Positions 1-8,316 of a stretch of DNA of 51,754 nucleotides are shown one piece after another (within the stretch, counting starts at the first letter, position 1; every line of letters begins with the position of its first letter). The notes under the pieces were generated by a model. That model was given only the letters and a program-made list of their open reading frames with translations. It did not search any database and was not told the origin of the DNA. A program made the translations under genes and the position numbers. This DNA is from an uncultured Acidobacteriia bacterium. GTDB taxonomy: Bacteria > Acidobacteriota > Terriglobia > Bryobacterales > Bryobacteraceae. The stretch spans positions 1-51,754 of the forward strand of contig CAIRSA010000441.1 of NCBI GenBank assembly GCA_903881085.1, in the 5' to 3' direction.

Positions 1-120
1 CTGTTACAGGCCGAACTGCAGTCCTGGCAGCAGCAGAGAAACGCTGCAAAGCGAGGCATCGAGTGGACGTTTACGCGTCAAAAGGCGGACCGCAAACTGA
101 GTAAGCATTATGTTCCGTAA
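1..120 (+). mobile_element. IS630-type transposase, C-terminal fragment
   Basis: The first 39 codons of the window are open in frame 1 and end in TAA at 118-120. The translated tail (EWTFTRQKADRKLSKHYVP) matches the usual C-terminus of IS630/Tc1-type DDE transposases, where a W-x-F-T segment is followed by a basic A-x-x-K-L motif just before the stop. The rest of the gene lies before the window, so family membership rests on this short end only. IS630 elements insert at TA dinucleotides; the right end is probably within the next 50 or so bases but I cannot place it. It is the left-hand mobile-element boundary of the window. Confidence 0.6.
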
Positions 121-371
121 TTACATTGTTCTGATACTAGCGAGGTCTTCGACCTCAAACCGTCAAGGTCTGGAACCCCGCACGTGCACTGGTTTTCCTG
201 GCGTCCTTGCACCGCCGTCGCCATGCTCACCGACAACGACGCAGTGTTGCCGTTCCCAGGTCGGACGTCACTGGACTGCGTGGACGTGCAACTTGACCAA
301 CTCATCTACGAGGCATTTCCGCAAGCCAAGGCTTCTTGAAGTTGTCAGAAATCTTGCTACTTTCATTTAGA
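121..371. other. intergenic stretch after the IS630 fragment
   Basis: No gene with believable coding content was found on either strand. A small perfect hairpin lies at 142-156 (GAGGTC-TTC-GACCTC), just past the transposase stop, and could belong to the element end. The remainder looks like non-coding or decayed sequence. Confidence 0.4.
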
Positions 372-388
372 TCTGAATGAGATTCAGA
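372..388 (-). terminator. stem-loop just after the SDR gene
   Basis: A perfect 7-bp inverted repeat with a 3-base loop (TCTGAAT-GAG-ATTCAGA) sits three bases past the stop of the minus-strand SDR gene. Its position suits a transcription terminator or a 3'-end-stabilising hairpin. There is no clear U tract on the minus strand, so intrinsic termination is not certain. Confidence 0.4.
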
Positions 389-391
389 CGG

Positions 392-1168
392 CTAGATCGA
401 CACCGAAGTGAATCCGCCATCCACGCGGAGTATCGAGCCCGTTACGAACGAAGAGGCCGCTTCGCTCGCCAGATATATCGCCGCGCCCACTAGCTCACCC
501 GCCTCACCAAAACGCGCCATCGGCGTATGGCCCAAAATCTGCGCCGTCCGGTCCTCAGTCAGGACCTTGCGATTTTGCTCTGCCGGGAAGAAACCAGGCA
601 GAATTGCATTCACCCGGATCTTGTAGGGTGCGAATTCACGCGCCAGGAACTGGGTGATTTGATTCACACCGGCCTTCGCCACGCTATACGTGAACACTTT
701 CGACAACGGCGGTCCGCTCGAGGCCGAGGAGATATTTATGATCGACCCACCCTTGCCGGCATCCACCATCTGCTTACCGAAAACCTGGCAAGCCAGAAAA
801 ACGCTTCTTAAATCGACATCAAGAATCCGATCCCACTCCTCTTCGGTGATCTCAAAAAACGGAGTTGCCGAGTTAATCCCAGCCGCATTGAGCAAAATGT
901 CAACACTGCCGAAATTTGCAAGAGTCGTTTCCAATGCGTGTTCCAAATCACTCTTGTGAGCTACGTCGGTTTTGATCGGAATCGCGCGCCGCCCCTTCTT
1001 GCAGATGGAAAGTGCCCGTGCTTCGGCCGCCTCGAAATTGATGTCGAGAATCGCGACTTTGGCGCCCGCATGGGCTAATCCTAACGCCATCTCGCCCGCA
1101 AGGACACCTCCTCCGCCAACAACCACGGCAACTTTGTCTTGTAGGGAAAACATTTCTGTTGAATTCAT
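392..1168 (-). CDS. SDR family oxidoreductase, mannonate/fructuronate oxidoreductase-like
   Basis: A 258-residue classical short-chain dehydrogenase/reductase. Visible motifs are an N-terminal Rossmann segment with an unusual glycine run (VGGGGVLAG near residues 18-25 instead of TGGxxGIG), NAAG at 94-97, the ISS serine at 148, and the catalytic Y161-x3-K165 pair. The C-terminal half (NAILPGFFPAEQNR, then a GHTPMARFG-like segment and VTGSILRVDGGF) resembles SDR-type D-mannonate oxidoreductase (fructuronate reductase) proteins, which reduce fructuronate with NAD(P)H in the cytoplasm during uronate breakdown. I chose the ATG at 1168 because the family starts there (MFSLQDKVA); an upstream in-frame ATG at 1294 would add 42 residues unlike SDRs. 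It stands alone, with the LarA-like gene diverging some 560 bp away. The exact substrate is inferred; gluconate 5-dehydrogenase is an alternative. Confidence 0.75.
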   Translation of the reverse strand: MNSTEMFSLQDKVAVVVGGGGVLAGEMALGLAHAGAKVAILDINFEAAEARALSICKKGRRAIPIKTDVAHKSDLEHALETTLANFGSVDILLNAAGINSATPFFEITEEEWDRILDVDLRSVFLACQVFGKQMVDAGKGGSIINISSASSGPPLSKVFTYSVAKAGVNQITQFLAREFAPYKIRVNAILPGFFPAEQNRKVLTEDRTAQILGHTPMARFGEAGELVGAAIYLASEAASSFVTGSILRVDGGFTSVSI

Positions 1169-1271
1169 ATAAAAGATTTCCAGGTCTGCCAATCTGATGT
1201 GCACGCGGGCTGCCAGCATGGCAGCATCTAATAACCGATCCGCGACATATACGGAGCCGCGACCGCAAGAA

Positions 1272-1370
1272 CGTGTGAAAAAATGCGCTCGCAAGCGAGC
1301 TGGACAGGCGACCTGTCCGCCGTAGCTTTAGCGAAGGAGGATCCGCCTGTCCAGATTCAAATTTTTCACG
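1272..1370. repeat. nested inverted-repeat element
   Basis: Arms CTGGACAGGCG (1300-1310) and CGCCTGTCCAG (1344-1354) are perfect 11-bp complements. Outside them, GTGAAAAA-type sequence near 1274-1283 pairs imperfectly with ATTTTTCACG at 1361-1370. Inside, GGACAGG-CGA-CCTGTCC (1302-1318) forms its own hairpin, and GCTCGC-AA-GCGAGC lies just before the left arm. The layout resembles dispersed REP-like or MITE-like palindromes; only one copy is visible here. Confidence 0.5.
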
Positions 1371-1598
1371 CCTTCCAAGGGAGCGGTCATGTGTCTCGTT
1401 ATACCTGAGCCGCGACGAGAATTCGTTCCCTTGGCGCAAGAGCGCGGCCTCCGGCTGCGCCGGATTGAACAACCTGTGACTAAACCCACAGCCGGCCAGC
1501 ATATGTTCTGAACCACGATTTCCGGTGAGCTGCCGATGTTGAAAATAAGCGACGTGACTTTTAGTCACAGACCAGTTTAAAGCGCATTTGCGGTCGCC

Positions 1599-1650
1599 GC
1601 TCGGAATGGCGTACCACTACGCTCGGATTTCTTTGAATCTATCCCTTTAG
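1599..1650 (+). promoter_or_regulatory. repeated upstream motif, copy 1 (before the LarA-like gene)
   Basis: The 18-mer GAATGGCGTACCACTACG occurs here and again near 17305. In both copies it is framed by direct half-repeats exactly 22 bp apart (GCTCGGA at 1599 and 1621 here) and followed by TTCTT-y-GAATCTATC. Both copies lie 100-170 bp before a plus-strand start codon. The sequence similarity is seen directly; a role as a shared regulator site is inference. Confidence 0.45.
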
Positions 1651-1727
1651 CGACAGCGCACATCCCGCCCGCGCTCAGAAAACCCGGCTATGCGAAAATG
1701 AAAGTTTAGAGAGGACGTTCCCCCCGT

Positions 1728-3002
1728 ATGGCAGCAACCAGCGTTATTCCCCAAGGCTTCCTGACCAAAGACAATATCCAAGGCATCGTCGAATCCGCCC
1801 TGCGCCCCATTTCGCGCTGCGCGCGCGTACTGGTCATCCACCCCGACTACTCGCGCACCGACTGCACGGACCAGATCGCCCGCGCCGCCCACGAAATTCT
1901 GCTCGCGCGTGGACTGCAGACGATGGACGCCTTCAACTCCGCCGGCACTCACCGCAAGATGACCCGCGAAGAAACTCTGTCGAAGCTCGGTTTCACGGAT
2001 GCAACGCCCTGCCTCAGAAGACTCTTCAGCCACGAATTCGACAACCCCGAGCAACTCGCCTACCTCGGCGACCTGCCCGCCGAATACATCGCCTCCGAAA
2101 CCGGCGGAGCCATCCACCAGGCCATCCCGGTCACCGCCAACAAAATCATCTTCGATAACTACGACCTCGTCATCTGCATCGCGGCCACCAAACCGCATGA
2201 AGCGGCCGGCTTCGCAGGCGGTACGAAACTCCTTGTCCCGGGCATCGTTGGTGGCGACGTTACCGCGTCGTTCCATTGGGCTGCGGCCCTGGTCGGCCTG
2301 CCCAACATTCTTGGCAAGGCCGACAATCCGGCCCGCCGCATTATTGATCGCGCCGCGGGCATGATCATGGACCGCCTCGGCGACACACCCATCCTGCTGC
2401 TCAACATGGTGCTGGCCGAAGACGATCACGGCGGCATGGCCGTCAAAGGCCTCTTCCCAGGCATGGGCCTTGCGGGCTTCAAGCAGGCATTTGCGCAGTC
2501 CGTCGAAATGTCGAACGAACTGCACTTCATCAAGGTCGCCCAACCGATCACTCGCGCGGTGCAGCGCATGCACAACGTCTACGACGAAATCTGGACCGCC
2601 GGCAAAGGCAGCTACTATCTGCAGATCCCCGGTGTGCTCGCGCCCGATGCCGAGGTCATCATCTTCGCCCCGCACATCCACGCCTTCCATAGCAATCAGG
2701 CGATGGACGCGGCCATCCGCGAGATCGGCTATCACGGCCGCGATTATGTGCTCGATTTTCTCACCCGCAATCCGGGCTTCAATCTAAACATCGCGTCGCA
2801 CGTGATGAATGTCCGCGGCGTGAATGAGGACTTCCGCGTTACGCTCGCCACCGGCATCTCCGAAGCCGACTGCAAGGCCGTGAGCCTGGGTTATCGCGAC
2901 CCCGCTTCGATTCGCCGCGAAGATTTCGAAGGCAGCCAGAGCCTGTGGGTCGACCACGGCGGCCTCTGGACCTATGTCCTGCATCAAAGCGACAGAATGT
3001 AG
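1728..3002 (+). CDS. LarA-like nickel-pincer racemase/epimerase
   Basis: A 424-residue member of the lactate racemase (LarA, DUF2088) superfamily, cytoplasmic enzymes that racemise or epimerise 2-hydroxy acids by hydride transfer on a nickel-pincer nucleotide cofactor. The four key residues can be placed by spacing: H75 in GTHR, H157 in KPHEAAGFAGG, K167 in GGTKLLVPG and H183 in the FHW segment. The 10- and 16-residue spacings match H174, K184 and H200 of the Lactobacillus enzyme. The substrate cannot be read from sequence; the family covers lactate, malate, phenyllactate, 2-hydroxyglutarate and gluconate. A nearby uronate-type SDR makes a sugar acid plausible. No larB, larC or larE maturation gene is in the window. 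The ATG at 1728 follows AGAGAGGACG. The 3' end overlaps the convergent cytochrome gene by 19 bp. Confidence 0.8.
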   Translation: MAATSVIPQGFLTKDNIQGIVESALRPISRCARVLVIHPDYSRTDCTDQIARAAHEILLARGLQTMDAFNSAGTHRKMTREETLSKLGFTDATPCLRRLFSHEFDNPEQLAYLGDLPAEYIASETGGAIHQAIPVTANKIIFDNYDLVICIAATKPHEAAGFAGGTKLLVPGIVGGDVTASFHWAAALVGLPNILGKADNPARRIIDRAAGMIMDRLGDTPILLLNMVLAEDDHGGMAVKGLFPGMGLAGFKQAFAQSVEMSNELHFIKVAQPITRAVQRMHNVYDEIWTAGKGSYYLQIPGVLAPDAEVIIFAPHIHAFHSNQAMDAAIREIGYHGRDYVLDFLTRNPGFNLNIASHVMNVRGVNEDFRVTLATGISEADCKAVSLGYRDPASIRREDFEGSQSLWVDHGGLWTYVLHQSDRM

Positions 3003-4843
3003 GCGATCAGGTCGTCGAGCTGACGCGGTGTCAGCTGCGAAGTCTTACCGTGGCGGTCCTTGCGATTGCGAACGGTGAGCACATCGCGCATGGTGACGGC
3101 TGAGCCGTCGTGGAGATAAGGTGCTGTCCGCCACACCTCAACCAGCGTTGGCGTGTCGAACTTTTCGTCCGCCTTGTCCCCGCGGCTGGCGGTACCAACA
3201 TCGTACGGCTGCATATTGGTGAACAGTCCGGCCGGATGGCAGACGGCACATCCAACAGCCTTGCTCTCGTAAATCTCACGGCCGCGCTTGGCTGCCGCGG
3301 AGAGTTCGCCATTCACCAGCAATGGACTGGGCACAGGCTGCAATGAGTTCAGGTACGCATCCACGGCAGCCGTCACCGAACCCGGCGGGCGTGTGTATTG
3401 AATGTGCAGGAAGCCGGAGCGGACGGCCGTCTCCGCGGTCTCGCGAACGCCCAGGCTCATGGCCGGAGGAGTCTTGTGCGAAAGCAACATGTTCTTCGTG
3501 TTCTTCGGGTTACCAATCCCATCGTTCAGCAGGTCCCAGTTGAAGCCATCGACACGCGCGTTGCCAGGATGGCAGGTGGCGCAACTCTGCCAATGCTGCA
3601 TGCATAGGCTGGCGTCGTGAAAGTGTTCCTCGCCCTGCCTGATCAGGCCGGGTTGCGGTTTTGGCCCTAGCGCCACCGATTGCGGCTGGTTCTGCATGGC
3701 CGCCATTTCGAATACGGCAAGTGTGTCTGAGAAGTAATTGGCCGCGTAGATCCGGCCGCCCACCACCGCCACGCTGCGCGGTCCGCGGTCGCTCTCGCCC
3801 AGAGGAATCGTCTGACGCAGGCCGGTGAGGAACGAAAGATCGTTGCTGACCTCGGCCCTGGTTTCAGAAACGGAAACAGCTTCCGCCGTTGTCCCTGGCG
3901 TTGCCTGCGGCGCAATGCGCGCGTACTTTGTGAGCAGCGCGGGAATGTCCGTGATGCTCACTTCGTGCGCGCCGGCATGCGTGACGATTAGCTTGCTGCT
4001 ATCCTCCGTCCACGCGATGGCCCACGGATTGGCCGCGCCATCCAGCGGGCCATCCAACAGAAACGTATTGATGACCGCCATCGCCTGGACGTCGATCAAT
4101 GTGAAGCCGTTCGTATTCATCCAGCCGCGCTCCAACTGTGTAGTAGGCAGTTGATGCCTGCTCAGCACATGGGCCACGGCGGCGTAGCGCCCATCGGGGC
4201 TGAGCCGCACATCCATCACGCTGCCTGCGCCGTTCGGCAGTCGCAGCGTGCGCTCCTGTTTGCCCGCAACCAAATCCAGAACACTGATGGTGGCAGCGAC
4301 ATAAGCGGCATCGGCTCGGCCCGCGGGCAGATGATTGGCTACCAACAACCGCCGGCCATCGCGCGTTATGGCTGCCGCCACGGGTTCGCGCTCAACGGCA
4401 ATGCGCCGCAGTTCGCGCCGCGAAGAAAGTTCAAGCACGCTGATGTCGTTGTTGAAGCGGTTGGCGACGTAGAGCAGCTTGCCATCCAGGCTGAGCACGG
4501 GAGCGGCCGACGTGTGGCCCGCCGTCAGTTTATCGATGACTCGCGCGTCTTTGGTATCCACCACCGCCACCTGTGAAACAGAGGCAGGCAATGTCACGTA
4601 GAGCCTGGCGCCATCTTGCGACTGCGCGAGGCCCGAAGGCGCCCCTGGCAGTGCGACACGATGCACAATCTTTCCGGTTTCGATCTGGAACTCAACTACT
4701 TCGTTCGACGTGGCGCAGGCGATCCACAACGACTTTCCATCGCGCGAAGCGACCATAGCCGTGGGAGACAGCGGCGGCGGAGCCGCAACCAGTCCAGTCA
4801 GCATGGCCAGTGCAAGGAGCACGGCTTTCTGTCTATTAATCAT
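2984..4843 (-). CDS. YVTN beta-propeller / MauG-like dihaem cytochrome c protein
   Basis: A 619-residue exported protein. It opens with a signal peptide (MINRQKAVLLALAMLTGLVA) and then YVTN-type beta-propeller blades to about residue 385 (for example LYVANRFNNDISVLEL near 124-139). The last 230 residues are a cytochrome-c-peroxidase/MauG-like domain with two haem sites, CATCH at 421-425 and CAVCH at 532-536, plus the family's DTPTLVEVWRTAPYLHDGS motif near 565-585. It should act in the periplasm as a haem oxidoreductase or electron carrier; its partner is unknown. The ATG at 4843 has a good ribosome site (AAGGGGG, 5 bases before). It diverges from another propeller-haem gene across a 71-bp promoter region, which suggests the two are co-regulated. 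Confidence 0.85.
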   Translation of the reverse strand: MINRQKAVLLALAMLTGLVAAPPPLSPTAMVASRDGKSLWIACATSNEVVEFQIETGKIVHRVALPGAPSGLAQSQDGARLYVTLPASVSQVAVVDTKDARVIDKLTAGHTSAAPVLSLDGKLLYVANRFNNDISVLELSSRRELRRIAVEREPVAAAITRDGRRLLVANHLPAGRADAAYVAATISVLDLVAGKQERTLRLPNGAGSVMDVRLSPDGRYAAVAHVLSRHQLPTTQLERGWMNTNGFTLIDVQAMAVINTFLLDGPLDGAANPWAIAWTEDSSKLIVTHAGAHEVSITDIPALLTKYARIAPQATPGTTAEAVSVSETRAEVSNDLSFLTGLRQTIPLGESDRGPRSVAVVGGRIYAANYFSDTLAVFEMAAMQNQPQSVALGPKPQPGLIRQGEEHFHDASLCMQHWQSCATCHPGNARVDGFNWDLLNDGIGNPKNTKNMLLSHKTPPAMSLGVRETAETAVRSGFLHIQYTRPPGSVTAAVDAYLNSLQPVPSPLLVNGELSAAAKRGREIYESKAVGCAVCHPAGLFTNMQPYDVGTASRGDKADEKFDTPTLVEVWRTAPYLHDGSAVTMRDVLTVRNRKDRHGKTSQLTPRQLDDLIAYILSL

Positions 4844-4853
4844 GCATACCCCC

Positions 4854-4881
4854 TTGCAACTGAGCTACCGCTAAGTATACT
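4854..4881 (+). promoter_or_regulatory. sigma70-like promoter in the divergent cytochrome spacer
   Basis: TTGCAA at 4854-4859 and TATACT at 4876-4881 are separated by 16 bp, a good match to a housekeeping promoter reading toward the HzsA-like gene (start 4915). The -10 lies in the palindrome AGTATACT, so the same bases also offer a -10 to the opposite strand. Confidence 0.5.
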
Positions 4882-4914
4882 AAAAGAGTTGAATATCGGA
4901 AACGGGAGATTTTC

Positions 4915-7900
4915 ATGAGACTCGGGATTGGACTATTACTTACAGCTTTTGTGGCAGCGGCGGCCTCGCCGGATTCCGAATGGCAAGCTCTGCGGCGCGC
5001 CGTGCAGGATCTTACCATATCCAATCCGGCCAGTTACAGCCCTGAGTATCTGACGCGCCTCGACCGTCTTGAAGAGGCGCACCGCGCCCGACCCAACGAT
5101 GCCGCCATCGAGCGAGACTTCCTCGCCTTGCGGCGCGAGGCGCTGCTTGCAAATCCCCTGATTGATTTCGACCGCATCCTGCTCATCAAACGCGGCGAGA
5201 AGATGCTTGGCCTGCCGCAGAACTGGGAGGGCAACCAGAGCATCAAGCCCGGCAACTACGACAACGAAATCGAAATCCTGTCGTCCTTCCGCTCCCAGCC
5301 GGTTCTCACCCCGCTCTTCCGGCCCAGCGAAAACCGCTTTGTCGGCGACCTGAAATTGCACTACGACGCCCAGCGCCTGATGCTCTCCATGCGCAACAGC
5401 GTCAACGGTCCGTATCGGGTTTATGAACTTGGAGTCGATGGTTCCGGGCTGCGGCAGATCAGCCAGATCGATCAGCCCGACGTCCACAATTACGACGCCA
5501 CCTACCTGCCCAGCGGCAAGGTCCTGTTCCTTTCCACAGCCCCCTTCACCGGCGTGCCGTGCGTGACCGGCGCCTCGCACGTGGCCAACATCTTCCTGCT
5601 CGATCCGCAAAGCGACCACATACGCCGCCTCACCTATGAGCAGGAACACGACTGGTGCCCCACCGTTTTGAACGACGGCCGGATCCTGTATCAGCGCTGG
5701 GAATATTCTGACCTGCCGCACTTTGTCTCCCGCCTGCTCTTCCACATGAATCCGGACGGCATGGGCCAGATGGAATACTACGGCAGCAACTCCTACTGGC
5801 CGAACTCCAATTTCTATGCCAAGCCCGTCCCCAATCACCCCACGCGGTTTGTCGGCATCGTCGGCGGCCACCATGGCGTACCGCGCATGGGCGAACTGAT
5901 TCTGTTCGATGCCGCCAAAGGACGGCGCGAAGCCGATGGCGTGGTGCAGCGCATTCCAGGCTGGGGCAAGAAAGTGGAGCCGACTATCAAAGACGAACTG
6001 GTCAATGAGAGTTGGCCCAAATTCCTGCACCCCCAACCGCTCAGCGACAAGTATTTCCTGGTCTCGGCAAAGATGGATGCGAAGTCCCCTTGGGGCGTCT
6101 ATCTGGTGGACGTCTTCGATAACATGCTGCCCCTGATCGCCGCGCCCGGTTACGCCATGCTTGAGCCCATTCCGTTGCGCAAAACAAAGCGCCAGCCGGT
6201 CATCCCTGACCGCGTGGATCCGCAGCGCAAAGACGGCCTCGTGTTCATGCAAAACGTCTATTCCGGCGAAGGGCTGAAAGGCGTGCCGCGCGGAACAGTA
6301 CGCCAACTGCGCCTCTACACCTATCACTTTTCGTATCACAACATGGGCGGGCAGGTGAATCGTGTGGGTCTGGATGGTCCGTGGGACATCAAGCGCGTAC
6401 TCGGCACCGTGCCGGTGGAGCCCGATGGGTCGGCCTATTTCCGCATCCCAGCGAATACACCGGTTTCCGTGCAGCCGCTCGATTCCGAAGGCAAAGCCAT
6501 CCAATGGATGCGCAGTTGGCTGACCGCCATGCCCGGCGAAACCGTTTCCTGCGTGGGCTGCCATGACAAGCAGAACTCCAGCCCGAGCCCGCGCTCGGCC
6601 AGCGCCATCAATCGTGCGCCCTCTGAGATCAAGCCGTGGTACGGCCCCACGCGCGGCTTCAGCTTTGTGCGCGAAGTGCAGCCCGTGCTCACTCGCTACT
6701 GCGTCGCCTGCCACGATGGCGCAAAGAGCGGCATGCCCGATTTCCGCGCGCGGGCATCGGTGTATCCCGACCTCAGCGAGAAATCCTATCGCCTCGGTTC
6801 TGCGTTTCCCCCGGCTTATATGGAACTGCGGCGTTTTCTGCGGCCCGCTACGCAGGAGCCCGATATGCACATGCAACTCCCTTACGAGTTTCATGCCGAC
6901 ACTGCCCGGCTGACTCAGATACTCAACAAAGGCCACTATGGCGTGAAGCTCGATGCGGAAGCGTGGGACCGCCTCATCACCTGGATCGACCTGAACGCAC
7001 CGGCGCACGGCACGTGGACGGAAATCGTCGGACCGCAGAAGGTCGCCAACCAGCGCGACCGCCGCCGCGAGATGCTGAAGCTGTATGCCGGAATCGATGA
7101 GGATCCGGAAGCGATCATCGAAACGGCGGCCATGCAGTGGAAGCCGGAACCGGCAACCATGCCGCGCATCTCCGTCAAGATGGCTCCGTCGTCCGTGCTT
7201 GCCACCGTAGCCAGCTCCGCACCAGCAATTCGGCCCGAGCGGCGCGTGGAATTGGGTAATGGACTCTCTCCGCTGCGCCTGCGGTATGTCCCCGCCGGTG
7301 AATTCAACATGGGAGACGCAGCCGGGCTGCCCGATGAAAAACCCGTGCGCAAGCTCCGTTCCGGCGGCTTCTGGGCCGGCGAATTTGAGATCACCAACGA
7401 ACAGTATGCGCTGTTCGACCCGCAGCACGACAGCAAGATCGAGCGTTCCGATTTCCTGCACTTCAGTGACGAAGATCGCGGCTGGCGTGTGAATGGTCCG
7501 AAGCAGCCGGTGTGCCGCGTCACATGGCAGCAGGCCGTGGAGTTCTGCCGCTGGCTGAGCAAGAAGACCGGCGAGCATTTCCGTCTGCCTACGGAGGCCG
7601 AATGGGAGTACGCCGCTCGCGGCGGCAGCCAGTCCCCGTTGTGGTTCGGCGATACCGGCAAGGATTTCCGCTCCTTCTCCAACCTCGCCGACTACATGTT
7701 GCTGAATCCTCCGGGTGCAGGGAAATACGTTCCAGCATGGCGTCCTGCCGTGGCCGCTGTCAATGACGGCTACCGTGTTTCTGCGCCCGGTGGCAGTTAC
7801 GAGGCCAACCAGTTCGGACTTTACGACATGGCAGGCAACGTCGCGGAATGGACGCTCAGCACGTACCGCGCGTATCCCTATAACACTGCCGACGGACGCG

Positions 7901-8130
7901 ACGATGTCGCCACCGCAGGCCGCAAGACCGTGCGCGGCGGCTCCTGGTACGATCGGCCCGAGGATGCCCGCTCGGCTTTCCGCAAAGCGTATCACTCCTG
8001 GCAGGCCGTCTTCGATGTTGGCTTTCGCGTGATTATGGAAGACGCGCCAGTTCCTCCTCCGGTGCAGCGGCGCGCAGCGGCCGGGCTCCCGCCGATGGAC
8101 CACCGCCAGCAAGGCCGAGGCTTGCGTTAA
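4915..8130 (+). CDS. HzsA-like dihaem propeller protein with C-terminal SUMF1-like domain
   Basis: A 1071-residue exported protein. After a signal peptide (MRLGIGLLLTAFVAAAAS) and a helical segment comes a long beta-propeller/HzsA-related region (about 100-700) similar to the hydrazine-synthase alpha-subunit-like proteins of Planctomycetes and Acidobacteria, with haem sites CVGCH (546-550) and CVACH (596-600). Residues about 784-1047 form a formylglycine-generating-enzyme (SUMF1/EgtB-type) fold: VPAGEFNMGD, RLPTEAEWEYAARGG, DMAGNVAEW, VRGGSWYDRP and GFRV. The two FGE catalytic cysteines are not seen after the GGSW motif, so this domain is probably binding or structural. True hydrazine synthesis is not implied, because hzsB and hzsC are missing. 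The start follows GGGAGA. A probable terminator follows the gene. Confidence 0.8.
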   Translation: MRLGIGLLLTAFVAAAASPDSEWQALRRAVQDLTISNPASYSPEYLTRLDRLEEAHRARPNDAAIERDFLALRREALLANPLIDFDRILLIKRGEKMLGLPQNWEGNQSIKPGNYDNEIEILSSFRSQPVLTPLFRPSENRFVGDLKLHYDAQRLMLSMRNSVNGPYRVYELGVDGSGLRQISQIDQPDVHNYDATYLPSGKVLFLSTAPFTGVPCVTGASHVANIFLLDPQSDHIRRLTYEQEHDWCPTVLNDGRILYQRWEYSDLPHFVSRLLFHMNPDGMGQMEYYGSNSYWPNSNFYAKPVPNHPTRFVGIVGGHHGVPRMGELILFDAAKGRREADGVVQRIPGWGKKVEPTIKDELVNESWPKFLHPQPLSDKYFLVSAKMDAKSPWGVYLVDVFDNMLPLIAAPGYAMLEPIPLRKTKRQPVIPDRVDPQRKDGLVFMQNVYSGEGLKGVPRGTVRQLRLYTYHFSYHNMGGQVNRVGLDGPWDIKRVLGTVPVEPDGSAYFRIPANTPVSVQPLDSEGKAIQWMRSWLTAMPGETVSCVGCHDKQNSSPSPRSASAINRAPSEIKPWYGPTRGFSFVREVQPVLTRYCVACHDGAKSGMPDFRARASVYPDLSEKSYRLGSAFPPAYMELRRFLRPATQEPDMHMQLPYEFHADTARLTQILNKGHYGVKLDAEAWDRLITWIDLNAPAHGTWTEIVGPQKVANQRDRRREMLKLYAGIDEDPEAIIETAAMQWKPEPATMPRISVKMAPSSVLATVASSAPAIRPERRVELGNGLSPLRLRYVPAGEFNMGDAAGLPDEKPVRKLRSGGFWAGEFEITNEQYALFDPQHDSKIERSDFLHFSDEDRGWRVNGPKQPVCRVTWQQAVEFCRWLSKKTGEHFRLPTEAEWEYAARGGSQSPLWFGDTGKDFRSFSNLADYMLLNPPGAGKYVPAWRPAVAAVNDGYRVSAPGGSYEANQFGLYDMAGNVAEWTLSTYRAYPYNTADGRDDVATAGRKTVRGGSWYDRPEDARSAFRKAYHSWQAVFDVGFRVIMEDAPVPPPVQRRAAAGLPPMDHRQQGRGLR

Positions 8131-8185
8131 CGGCAAACCGCCCCACATCTGGTCACAGTCGTAGCCGAAAATGTAGAAACTTCAG

Positions 8186-8209
8186 AAACCGCTACGTCGT
8201 AGTGGTTTT
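8186..8209 (+). terminator. intrinsic-terminator-like hairpin after the HzsA-like gene
   Basis: A 10-bp stem (AAACCGCTAC pairing with GTAGTGGTTT, one G-U wobble) with a 3-base loop is followed directly by further T residues. It lies about 55 bp past the stop codon at 8130, as expected for an intrinsic terminator. Confidence 0.5.
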
Positions 8210-8316
8210 GGTTCCGCCGTCCGGCCCTGCCCAGGCTTCCATGCCACCGTGCAGGGCGAAAAACGTTGGCAGGAAAAATCCCGTGGCGTATGATTGATCT
8301 AGCCATCGGGAGAACC

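Larger units (their letters stand above)
1169..1727. other. 559-bp divergent intergenic region with repeats
   Basis: This spacer between the SDR and LarA-like genes has no convincing gene. It holds a nested inverted-repeat block at 1272-1370 and, close to the LarA-like gene, a motif at 1599-1650 that recurs at 17300-17372 before a TonB-dependent receptor (both listed separately). Confidence 0.55.

Noticed and set aside
1647..2735. A 362-codon minus-strand frame opposite the LarA-like gene
   Set aside because: It is the antisense shadow of a gene with all catalytic residues; its composition (Gly, Asp, Val, Arg-rich) and lack of motifs argue against coding.
4915..8130. Reading the HzsA-like protein as evidence for anammox-type hydrazine synthesis
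   Set aside because: Only the alpha-like module is present, without the other subunits; such HzsA-related proteins are widespread outside anammox bacteria.
4936..8148. A 1070-codon open frame on the minus strand opposite the HzsA-like gene
   Set aside because: It mirrors the real gene almost end to end, is rich in His, Arg, Gly and Ala as expected from the complement of GC-biased codons, has no recognisable domain, and the plus-strand protein is clearly real.
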